Of a stretch of DNA of 17,145 bases, positions 7,056 to 14,047 are shown piece after piece. The stretch is from Methylophilaceae bacterium UBA7525. Lineage in GTDB: Bacteria; Pseudomonadota; Gammaproteobacteria; Burkholderiales; Methylophilaceae. Position 1 is the stretch's first letter. Every line of letters begins with the position of its first letter. The translations under genes and the position numbers were made by a program. The notes beneath the pieces were generated by a model. The model made no database searches, was not told the origin of the DNA, and saw only the letters and a program-made list of their open reading frames with translations. The stretch is from the NCBI GenBank assembly GCA_002479405.1, contig DLMX01000065.1, positions 18,678 to 35,822 on the forward strand, written 5' to 3'.

Positions 7056-7074
7056 CCGGGCTCGACATGCCCGG
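7056..7074 (+). other. GC-rich hairpin in the efflux operon leader
   Basis: CCGGGC (7056-7061) and GCCCGG (7069-7074) form a 6-bp all-GC stem with a 7-nt loop, about 12 nt before the GGGGAGG ribosome-binding site. No T-run follows, so it is probably a leader structure rather than a terminator. Confidence 0.4.
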
Positions 7075-7103
7075 CCCGACTGGTCTGGGGAGGCTTGTCA
7101 CGA

Positions 7104-8552
7104 TTGCAATATCGGCATAAAACAACGCAATGTTTGAGACTGGGCACTGCAATCCTGAGCGTTGTGCTTACCGGCTGCGCCTATCAAACATACAACGCGA
7201 AGCCAGTAGATATATCGGCCATTACCAGCGAGTTTCGGGCCAGAGACCCGCTCAGCAGTGATTTTCAGGCCTACCTCAAAAATCAGGGTTACGACGAAAC
7301 AGAGCTGCCGGCTCAATACTGGGGCCTCAACGAGCTGACCTACAGCGCCCTTTATTTCCATTCCGATCTTGATGTTGCAAGAGCCACATGGCGCGCGGCA
7401 CAAGCTGCAGAAGCAATTGCCGGCCAGCGCCCGAATCCCGGCATTTCCGGTGACGTCGAACGTCACAGCGAACATGATAATGGCGTCTCGCCCTGGACCT
7501 TCGGTCTGGCAATTGATATCCCCATCGATATCGCAGGCAAGCGCCAAGCACACATGGACCGTGCAAGCAGCTTGTCGGAGGCGGCACGCATCGAGATTGC
7601 ACAAGCCGCCTGGAAAGTGCGCAGCCGCGTACATGCCAGCTGGATCGAATGGCAACATGCACAACGGCAGGTCAACCTGCTGGAGCAGGAACACGCGCTG
7701 CGCTCGGAAATTGCCGAAATGCTGGAAGCCAGGTTACGCGCTGGCATGGCCTCCAGTCTGGAGTTGTCGAATGCCAGACTGCAACTGCAAAACAACAGGC
7801 AGCTACTCGACACTGAAAAGGCAAGATTGGCTGAACTCAAGGCCAGGCTTGCCAGTCATGCCGGGCTTCCACTCCATGGACTCAGCAAGATTCAACTAAC
7901 CCCACCAGATGAAGCGGCGACCATCAGCAGAAGACAGGACCTGACCAGCAAACCGGACCTGCTCGATCAATTACGGGAATCCGCCCTCCTGAACAGACTG
8001 GATATTCGTGCAGCGCTTGCCAGATATGAAGCGGCCGAAGCCAGACTGCGGCTGGAGATCGCACGCCAATATCCCGACATTGTCCTGTCGCCAGGCTACA
8101 GTTATGACCAGGGCGACAAGATCTGGTCCTTCGGCCTTTCCACCCTGCTTTCGCTGCTGAACCGCAATCAGGCGAACATTACGGAGGCGGAGGCGCAGCG
8201 CGAGATCGAAGCGGCAAAAATCAGGGCCCTGCAGACCCAGATCATCGGGGAGCTCGAAGGCCGCAGCGCAGCCTACCTGCAGACCGTATCCAGCGTGAGT
8301 GATGCAAGACAGTTGGTTGATGCTCAGACTGAAAGGACGGCACAGACAGTGAAACAATTTGAAGAAGGTTTTGCAGACCGGCTGGAATTGACAAGTATCC
8401 GTCTTGAAAGTCTGCAGGCTCAACGGAACCTGCTTGCCAGTGAGATCCGTATGCAATACGCGAGCCATGCTCTGGAAGAAGCCCTGCAGCAGCCCCTGGA
8501 AACCTCACTGTCCATGCCCGATGATCCCGATATTGAAGCCACACCGGAATAA
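7104..8552 (+). CDS. outer-membrane factor of a heavy-metal RND efflux system (CzcC/CusC-like lipoprotein)
   Basis: TolC-family outer-membrane factors form the trimeric exit duct of tripartite efflux pumps. The N-terminus has a lipoprotein signal: a basic start, a hydrophobic stretch and the lipobox LTGC, with the acylated cysteine 25 residues from the chosen start. The rest shows two repeats of long amphipathic helices (about 90-270 and 285-460) rich in Ala/Glu/Arg heptads, as in the family; the length of 482 is normal. No ATG is available. A TTG at 7095 lies only 1 nt after the strong GGGGAGG (7087-7093), so the TTG at 7104, 10 nt away, is preferred. It is followed 20 nt later by the adaptor gene. 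The substrate cannot be read from this subunit. Confidence 0.88.
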   Translation: MQYRHKTTQCLRLGTAILSVVLTGCAYQTYNAKPVDISAITSEFRARDPLSSDFQAYLKNQGYDETELPAQYWGLNELTYSALYFHSDLDVARATWRAAQAAEAIAGQRPNPGISGDVERHSEHDNGVSPWTFGLAIDIPIDIAGKRQAHMDRASSLSEAARIEIAQAAWKVRSRVHASWIEWQHAQRQVNLLEQEHALRSEIAEMLEARLRAGMASSLELSNARLQLQNNRQLLDTEKARLAELKARLASHAGLPLHGLSKIQLTPPDEAATISRRQDLTSKPDLLDQLRESALLNRLDIRAALARYEAAEARLRLEIARQYPDIVLSPGYSYDQGDKIWSFGLSTLLSLLNRNQANITEAEAQREIEAAKIRALQTQIIGELEGRSAAYLQTVSSVSDARQLVDAQTERTAQTVKQFEEGFADRLELTSIRLESLQAQRNLLASEIRMQYASHALEEALQQPLETSLSMPDDPDIEATPE

Positions 8553-8572
8553 AGCCAAAAGCGAGCCCTATC

Positions 8573-9640
8573 ATGAATCGTAAACTAGCCACCATCATCG
8601 CACTACAGGCATTCATCATCATCATGCTGTTCTGGATGCTCGTGTTCTACGGCAAAGACGAATACGAAGCTTTCGTGCAAGGCGAGATTGAAGAAGAGAT
8701 CGAAACTCCCAATCGGATCAGCACTGAACAAGGCATGACCATTGTCACCTTGCCCCAGGCGGCACAGGTGCAAAGCGGCATCAGCACGGCCAGACTGATC
8801 GAGGGCCATCACGCAAGCGTATTGAACACTTTTGGCACCGTCATCAATATAGACAAGCTGCTGGAACAGAGAAGCCATTATCTGACCGCCATGGCGGAGG
8901 CCGGCATTGCCAGAGCATCACTGATTAACACACAGCAGGAATTTAACCGCCTGTCCATACTCAACCGGGATAATCGCAATGTGTCAGACCGCGCGGTCGC
9001 CAATGCCGAAGCCCTGTTAAAAGCCGATCAGGCTAAACTCCACGCCGCTGAAAGCATTGCAAGAAACTTGCGTGACAATATGCGACAACAATGGGGAGAA
9101 GCTCTCGCCGCGCAGGCGACACAGACTTCCGTCAACTCCGCCATGACGCGCATCCTGCAGCGGCAGGACGTGCTGATACAAGTAACCCTGCCTTTCGGCA
9201 CGCCCCTGCCCGCGAATGACAGCAGCATCCTAGTCACCCCTTCCGGCTCCTCGGGAAAAACCATACGCGCTTACTTCATCTCTACGTCACCACAAACGGA
9301 TGCTGCGATACAGGGCGAAACCTATTATTACCGTGCGCCTGCCGACAGCCTGAGAGTCGGCATGCGAATCACTGTCAGCATGAATGACAGCCAGACGCCT
9401 GAACAAGGTGTCATCGTGCCGAGAAGTGCCATCGTCTGGTACGGCGGTCAGGCATGGGTTTATCGCAAATCCGGCGATGACCGCTTCATGCGAACCCCCG
9501 TCAGTACGGCGCAGGAAACCAACGGCGGCTGGTTCAACAACAGCGGCCTGCAGGCGGGCGATGAGATCGTCGTGACCGGAGCGCAATTGCTGCTCTCCGA
9601 AGAATTCAAATATCAGATTACCAATGAAAACGATGACTGA
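8573..9640 (+). CDS. periplasmic adaptor (membrane-fusion protein) of a heavy-metal RND efflux system, short form
   Basis: Adaptors of this type join the inner-membrane pump to the outer-membrane duct in the periplasm. The 355 residues begin with one membrane segment (about 5-27) that anchors the protein; an acidic stretch follows (38-44, GEIEEEIE region). A helical hairpin covers about 97-183. The beta-barrel (about 190-272) and membrane-proximal domain (about 278-350, with VIVPRSAIVWYGGQAWVYR and LQAGDEIVVTGAQLLL) are recognisable. The usual lipoyl half-motifs flanking the hairpin are not apparent: GTVINIDKLLEQR runs straight into helix. The protein is about 50 residues shorter than CusB. 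The stop codon lies inside a perfect 16-bp hairpin. It is co-directional with the outer-membrane factor (20 nt) and the pump (138 nt). Confidence 0.85.
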   Translation: MNRKLATIIALQAFIIIMLFWMLVFYGKDEYEAFVQGEIEEEIETPNRISTEQGMTIVTLPQAAQVQSGISTARLIEGHHASVLNTFGTVINIDKLLEQRSHYLTAMAEAGIARASLINTQQEFNRLSILNRDNRNVSDRAVANAEALLKADQAKLHAAESIARNLRDNMRQQWGEALAAQATQTSVNSAMTRILQRQDVLIQVTLPFGTPLPANDSSILVTPSGSSGKTIRAYFISTSPQTDAAIQGETYYYRAPADSLRVGMRITVSMNDSQTPEQGVIVPRSAIVWYGGQAWVYRKSGDDRFMRTPVSTAQETNGGWFNNSGLQAGDEIVVTGAQLLLSEEFKYQITNENDD

Positions 9641-9662
9641 AATGAAATTTCAGTCATCGTTT
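9628..9662 (+). other. perfect 16-bp hairpin over the adaptor stop codon
   Basis: The left arm AAACGATGACTGAAAT (9628-9643) and right arm ATTTCAGTCATCGTTT (9647-9662) are exact reverse complements with a GAA loop. The adaptor TGA (9638-9640) is inside the left arm. The right arm ends in only TTT before CGG, so it is at best a partial terminator. A block to 3' exonucleases that makes the two upstream genes more abundant than the pump is an alternative. Confidence 0.75.
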
Positions 9663-9663
9663 C

Positions 9664-9704
9664 GGTGGAGACTCATGTGCGTAGCACGTGATGTCGGAAC
9701 CACC
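9664..9704 (+). promoter_or_regulatory. nested hairpin covering the Shine-Dalgarno and start of the leader frame
   Basis: The outer arms GGTGG (9664-9668) and CCACC (9700-9704) enclose an inner 7-bp stem, CATGTGC (9674-9680) with GCACGTG (9684-9690), containing one G-T pair and a GTA loop. The inner stem contains the ATG of a 35-codon reading frame and the outer arm contains part of its GGTGGAG ribosome site. Folding would hide both. Confidence 0.45.
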
Positions 9705-9782
9705 ATGGCTATGCCACAACTACCGGAAGGCGCCACCCCATCACCTTCTCAGCACACCAGCATAAGAGAGCATCAATCATGA
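9675..9782 (+). CDS. candidate 35-residue leader peptide coupled to the RND pump
   Basis: An ATG at 9675 follows the good Shine-Dalgarno GGTGGAG (9664-9670) at a spacing of 4 nt. It opens 35 codons ending at TGA 9780-9782, which overlaps the pump start ATGATG (9779-9784). This is the arrangement of translationally coupled genes. The peptide begins MCVARDVGTT and ends in a polar part with two histidines (QHTSIREHQS). It has no signal peptide or membrane segment and I recognise no family. It may exist only so that its translation opens the pump start, or it may be chance in a 138-nt gap. An internal in-frame ATG at 9705 would give 25 residues. Confidence 0.4.
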   Translation: MCVARDVGTTMAMPQLPEGATPSPSQHTSIREHQS

Positions 9783-12700
9783 TGTCCGCACTTGTCCGCT
9801 TTTCCATACGCTTTAATGGCGTCATCATCGCTCTGGCGACCTTGGCTATCATTTACGGCATTTTCAGCCTGACGCGCAGCAACCTGGACGTCTTTCCCGA
9901 ATTCGCACCAACGCAGATCGTGATCCAGACTGAGTCCCCAGGCCTTTCAGCCGAGCTCGTTGAGGCACTGGTGACACAGCCAATAGAGAGTAGCATCGCA
10001 GGCACGGTGGGTATCGAATCCATGCGTTCGCAGTCCATCCCGGGGCTATCCATCGTCACCATCATTTTTGATGAGGACACAGACATCTACCGCAACCGCC
10101 AGGTCGTGGCCGAACGACTGGCAACGCTGAACAACCGGCTTCCGCAAGGCATTGTGCCCAACATCACGCCGCTCACTTCTTCTGCCAGTACGGTACTCGG
10201 TTTTGGCATGACTTCCGAGACTTTGAGCCTGATGGAACTGCGCACCATCGCGGACTGGACTGTCGTGCCACATCTGATGGCTGTACCAGGTGTTGCCGAC
10301 GTCAATGTTTTCGGTGGAGAGGTTCGTCAGTTCCAGATTCAGGTCGATCCGGCCAAACTGATTCAGTACGGCATCTCACTGCAACAGGTGCGTGAAGCCG
10401 CGGAAAAAGCCACGGGAGTGCGTGGCGCGGGTTATATCGAAAACAACAACCAGCGCATCGTCATCAATACGGAAGGTCAGGCACTCAATCCGCAAGTGCT
10501 GGGTCAGATTACTCTGCTACATCGCGGCGGCCAGACTATCCGGTTGGCCGATATCGGTCAGGTTGTTGAAGGAGCAGCACCTTCCATAAGTGCTGCCGCC
10601 ATCAATGGTGTAACCGGCATCTATCTGTCGGTCCAGGGCCAACTCGGCGCCAATACGCACGCAGTGACTGGTGATATAGAGAGGGCGTTGCGCGAGATCC
10701 GCCCTGCGTTGCAGGCGGATGGCGTCGAATTGCACAAGGGCCTGTTCCGCCCGGCCAACTTCATCGATACTGCCATCGAAGGCGTACGTACCGACATTCT
10801 GATCGGCTCGGTGCTGGTCATCACGGTGCTTTTCCTGTTTCTGTTCAATGTACGCACTGCGTTCATTTCCGCCACGGCCATCCCGCTATCGCTGCTGACG
10901 GCCATCATTGTGCTACACCAGTTCGGCATGGGCATCAACATCATGGTGCTGGGCGGCCTCGCCATCGCTCTCGGCGAGGTGGTCGATGATGCCATCATCG
11001 ATGCAGAAAACATCTTCCGGCGCCTGCGCGAGAATCGCCTGTCAGACCAGCCCCTGCCTGCTTACCGCATCGTCTATGACGCCTCGATGGAAGTACGCAA
11101 ATCCGTGGTCTATGCCACCTTTATCGTCGCCTTGGTGTTCGTACCCTTGCTAACCTTGGGCGGCGTCGGCGGCAAACTGTTCGCGCCATTGGGCATTGCA
11201 TACATCGCCGCGATTCTGGCTTCGCTGGTGGTGGCGCTGACCGTGACACCGGCACTTTGCTATCTGATGCTGGGCAAGACCAGACTGGATGAAAGTGACC
11301 CGCCAGTCATCCGTAGCATCAAATCCGGTTATGTCAAACTTCTGCACAGGATAGAAACACACTACAAGGTGATCCTTGGTGTCTCATTACTGTTGATCAG
11401 CCTGGGCATCGGCATACTGCCGTTATTCAAGAGCCAGTTCATTCCAGGTCTGCATGAAGGCCATTACATCATGCATATGACCGCTGTACCGGGCACTTCC
11501 GAGCAGGAGTCATTGCGTCTGGGTAAAAAGGTGTATGAGGTTCTGAAGGAGATCGACGGTATCAAATCGGTGGCCCAGTGGGTGGGTCGTGCGCAGAATG
11601 GCGCCGATACCTTCGGCACGCATTACAGCGAATTCGAGATTGAGATCGGCATGTTGTCCGGCGACGAACAGCGACGCATCCTTGAAGAAATACGTGAGCG
11701 CCTGGGCGGAGCCCATGATGACGACGACGATGAAGGCGTTGATGAGCATGGCGAAGAAATCGGCGGTTTTATCGGCACCAATTTCGCCATCAACACCTTC
11801 CTGACCGAACGTATCGAAGAGACCATTTCAGGCTATGCCGCCTCCGTCGTCGTCAACATCTACGGTCAGGATCTGGATGCACTTGATCGTGACGCGCAGG
11901 CGATCGCCGGCATACTGGCCGGTACTGATGGAGGCACCGATATCGTCGTACAATCTCCACCCGGCACACCGCAGCTGGTCGTGCGACTGCGACCGGAACG
12001 GCTGGCTGCCTGGGGGCTGCAACCGCTGGACGTGCTGGATACTGTACGTACCGCTTATGAAAGCATGCCGGTTTCGCAGGTTTATCAGGGCAACCGCGTG
12101 ATCGGCATCAGCGTCGTCATGGCGCCGGAAGCCAGGGACAGCATTACGGAAGTCGGCAAGCTGCCGATCATCACCAACGAAGGCAAAATACTCCGCCTCG
12201 GCGATATCGCCGACATCACACAGGAGAATGGCAGGTCAAAAATACTGCACGCCGGCGCCAAACGCATACAGACCGTTACCGCCAATGTAAGTGGACGTGA
12301 TGTAGAGCGATATGTAGCGGAAGTCAAGGAGCGTATCGCAAAAGAGGTGAACATCACCCCAGGCAACTACCTGACCTTCTCCGGGCAAGCCGAAGAGCAA
12401 GCCCAGGCGCGGCAGGATCTCATGATTCACGCCATGCTCGCCATCATCGGCATCTTCCTCATGCTCTATATCGCCTTCGGCCGTCTGCGCAACCTGATGC
12501 TGACCTTTCTCAACCTGCCCTTTGCACTGATCGGTGGTGTGTTGGCCGTCATGTTCACCGGCGGCTGGATCTCGCTCGGCTCCCTGGTCGGTTTCGTGAC
12601 CCTGTTCGGCATCACGCTGCGCAACTCCATCATGCTAGTGTCGCACTTTCAGCATCTGGTGGATTACGAGGGCTGTGTCTGGGGTCTGGAAACAGCTGTC

Positions 12701-12934
12701 CGCGGCGCATCAGAACGACTACCATCGATTTTGATGACGGCGCTGGTAACTGCGCTGGGCCTGTTGCCGCTGGCTGCCGGCAGTGGTCAGCCCGGACGGG
12801 AGATCGAAGGCCCGATGGCGACCATCATTGTTGGCGGTCTGGTGACCTCAACAATCCTGAACCTGCTGATACTGCCAACCGTCATGCTGCACTTCGGCAG
12901 GTTTGAAAAGCAGGAAGACCAATCAATGGCTTAG
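9779..12934 (+). CDS. heavy-metal RND efflux pump, CzcA/CusA family
   Basis: This inner-membrane proton antiporter should export metal cations through the adaptor and outer-membrane factor. The 1051 residues match the family. TM1 is about 12-30; a first periplasmic porter loop runs to about 335; TM2-6 lie within about 338-498; the second periplasmic loop and TM8-12 (about 880-1040) follow. The TM4 motif GEVVDDAIIDAEN (399-411) carries Asp403 and Glu410, equivalent to the proton-relay residues Asp405/Glu412 of CusA, plus extra Asp404 and Asp408. By-eye alignment puts His566 and Glu681 where CusA has two of its three copper-binding methionines. An Asp/His-rich loop (645-660) is unusual. The second ATG of ATGATG (9782) could also be the start. 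The substrate is undetermined; a divalent cation is my inference. Confidence 0.93.
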   Translation: MMSALVRFSIRFNGVIIALATLAIIYGIFSLTRSNLDVFPEFAPTQIVIQTESPGLSAELVEALVTQPIESSIAGTVGIESMRSQSIPGLSIVTIIFDEDTDIYRNRQVVAERLATLNNRLPQGIVPNITPLTSSASTVLGFGMTSETLSLMELRTIADWTVVPHLMAVPGVADVNVFGGEVRQFQIQVDPAKLIQYGISLQQVREAAEKATGVRGAGYIENNNQRIVINTEGQALNPQVLGQITLLHRGGQTIRLADIGQVVEGAAPSISAAAINGVTGIYLSVQGQLGANTHAVTGDIERALREIRPALQADGVELHKGLFRPANFIDTAIEGVRTDILIGSVLVITVLFLFLFNVRTAFISATAIPLSLLTAIIVLHQFGMGINIMVLGGLAIALGEVVDDAIIDAENIFRRLRENRLSDQPLPAYRIVYDASMEVRKSVVYATFIVALVFVPLLTLGGVGGKLFAPLGIAYIAAILASLVVALTVTPALCYLMLGKTRLDESDPPVIRSIKSGYVKLLHRIETHYKVILGVSLLLISLGIGILPLFKSQFIPGLHEGHYIMHMTAVPGTSEQESLRLGKKVYEVLKEIDGIKSVAQWVGRAQNGADTFGTHYSEFEIEIGMLSGDEQRRILEEIRERLGGAHDDDDDEGVDEHGEEIGGFIGTNFAINTFLTERIEETISGYAASVVVNIYGQDLDALDRDAQAIAGILAGTDGGTDIVVQSPPGTPQLVVRLRPERLAAWGLQPLDVLDTVRTAYESMPVSQVYQGNRVIGISVVMAPEARDSITEVGKLPIITNEGKILRLGDIADITQENGRSKILHAGAKRIQTVTANVSGRDVERYVAEVKERIAKEVNITPGNYLTFSGQAEEQAQARQDLMIHAMLAIIGIFLMLYIAFGRLRNLMLTFLNLPFALIGGVLAVMFTGGWISLGSLVGFVTLFGITLRNSIMLVSHFQHLVDYEGCVWGLETAVRGASERLPSILMTALVTALGLLPLAAGSGQPGREIEGPMATIIVGGLVTSTILNLLILPTVMLHFGRFEKQEDQSMA
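11711..11758 (+). other. Asp/Glu/His-rich loop within the RND pump
   Basis: These codons encode residues 645-660, AHDDDDDEGVDEHGEE. The loop is in the second large periplasmic domain, between the helix RRILEEIRERLGG and the segment leading to FLTERIEE. It contains ten acidic residues and two histidines. A metal-collecting role is possible but not shown. Confidence 0.7.
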
Positions 12935-12953
12935 GCTGATGGCCACTCAAGCA

Positions 12954-13007
12954 GGTGTGTCGTACCCGCAAGGGGCACACCCAGCTTCGGTACGGGGCTG
13001 AAGCCCC
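12954..13007. terminator. two hairpins between convergent genes, likely transcript ends
   Basis: The pump (plus) ends at 12934 and the dehydratase gene (minus) ends at 13011. Between them are GGTGTG/CACACC arms (12954-12959, 12976-12981) with an inner CCC-GCAA-GGG (12965-12974), and a second hairpin GGGGC-TGAA-GCCCC (12994-13007). Neither has a T-run on either strand, so Rho-independent action is not certain. Their position between convergent genes supports a bidirectional transcript-end role. Confidence 0.45.
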
Positions 13008-13010
13008 TAC

Positions 13011-13397
13011 TCAGATGTCGTCGTACTTGATGTATTTGAAGCGTTGGTCGTCGTTAGGCGTTCCTTCAAGTGAACCGCCCTCCTTGCCCGGCTGCCATTG
13101 AATCACCTCTTCAATCTTGCGCGCAAGTTCAAAGTCCTTGTCGGTGATGCCTTTGGCGCTGTGCGTGCATAGCTTGACGATAACAAAGGCATAGGACACC
13201 GTCAGGTCCGGATGATGCCAGGCAGCTTCAGCCAGATGCCCCACCGTATTGACCACCATCAGTGTACCCTTCCAGCTGCCGGTCTTGAATTTGCGTCGTA
13301 TCCAGCCGTCCTCGAAATACCAGTGCGGCAATTGCTCTGCCAGTCTGGCCTTGATTTCAGTTTCGCTGTATACCTTATCCTTACTGGTTTCAGTCAT
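13011..13397 (-). CDS. pterin-4a-carbinolamine dehydratase homologue in a methanopterin operon
   Basis: The family dehydrates 4a-hydroxytetrahydropterins. The signature is complete: HHP at 61-63 (AAWHHPDLTVSY), then CTHSAKGIT with His79, then DKDFELA (87-93). At 128 residues it has a C-terminal extension of about 25 residues over the smallest members, ending FKYIKYDDI. The ATG (13395-13397) has a good AAGGAG Shine-Dalgarno (13404-13409). It is last in the operon, 20 nt after the kinase-like gene, and no aromatic amino-acid hydroxylase is nearby. The context therefore points to a role in H4MPT biosynthesis or in maintenance of a reduced pterin rather than in phenylalanine hydroxylation. The exact substrate is unknown. 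Such homologues are usually called pcd or phhB. Confidence 0.85.
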   Translation of the reverse strand: MTETSKDKVYSETEIKARLAEQLPHWYFEDGWIRRKFKTGSWKGTLMVVNTVGHLAEAAWHHPDLTVSYAFVIVKLCTHSAKGITDKDFELARKIEEVIQWQPGKEGGSLEGTPNDDQRFKYIKYDDI

Positions 13398-13417
13398 GAT
13401 CAGCTCCTTGTATCCCG

Positions 13418-14044
13418 TCAGTTCCAGGAACAGCGCACCGGCAAGGCGGTGGCCAGTAATTTCTCTTTCGACAAACCATCGCTGAACACCGTGAAGTCAG
13501 CCTTTCCCATTACCCAGGTCGAAAAATCCTGGCCAACGATATAATCGCCGAAGTGCTCATCGACAAAACCTTCCTTGGTCAGTCTTTCCAGTGATATCTG
13601 CTCCAGTTGCGGCCGTTCCGATTTCACGAGTATCAGTTGGTCGGCATTAAGCTTGTGCGCCAACCAGGCGGCCAGGCTGTCGGAAGTGATTTCCCAGGTT
13701 GTGGGAATACTTTCATCCGCAATCACCATGCTGCTCGGCAACCAGACTACCGCCTTGTGCTGCCAGCCACGCTCGGCGATCTCCAGATCGCTTGCCGCTG
13801 TCACAAGATCGTCATTGAGCCCGGCGAGCAGGATGCCATACTGATCCATGGCCATCACCGCCATCTTGTGTGCAACCAGATCGCTGATACCACTCATCAA
13901 CTGCGATTCATAAACCGCATCAGCCAGAATACCGCCTCCCGGCACAATGACTATCCTGCCATCACCATGTCGCGCCAGCACATCCAGCCAGCCGTGCAAT
14001 TCGGGTGAACCCAGAAGACTGCCACCAAGCTTGATTACCCACAT
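13418..14044 (-). CDS. amino-acid-kinase-fold protein, MfnE-like (furan cofactor biosynthesis)
   Basis: The 208 residues carry the aspartokinase/uridylate-kinase fold: the nucleotide-binding start VIKLGGSLLGS (3-13), VPGGG (34-38) and the ITSDSLAAWLAHKLNAD segment (about 119-135). It is shorter than amino-acid kinases such as ArgB and close in size to archaeal MfnE, which phosphorylates 5-(aminomethyl)-3-furanmethanol phosphate to the diphosphate in methanofuran synthesis. That assignment comes from the fold, the length and the neighbours (MfnF-like and MfnD-like genes); I cannot align it here. The ATG (14042-14044) starts 3 nt after the pabB stop, indicating coupled translation. Other amino-acid-kinase functions cannot be ruled out from sequence alone. 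Confidence 0.75.
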   Translation of the reverse strand: MWVIKLGGSLLGSPELHGWLDVLARHGDGRIVIVPGGGILADAVYESQLMSGISDLVAHKMAVMAMDQYGILLAGLNDDLVTAASDLEIAERGWQHKAVVWLPSSMVIADESIPTTWEITSDSLAAWLAHKLNADQLILVKSERPQLEQISLERLTKEGFVDEHFGDYIVGQDFSTWVMGKADFTVFSDGLSKEKLLATALPVRCSWN

Positions 14045-14047
14045 AGT

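Noticed and set aside
7095..7103. TTG at 7095 as start of the outer-membrane factor
   Set aside because: It is 1 nt from the GGGGAGG ribosome site, too close. The TTG at 7104 has usable spacing.
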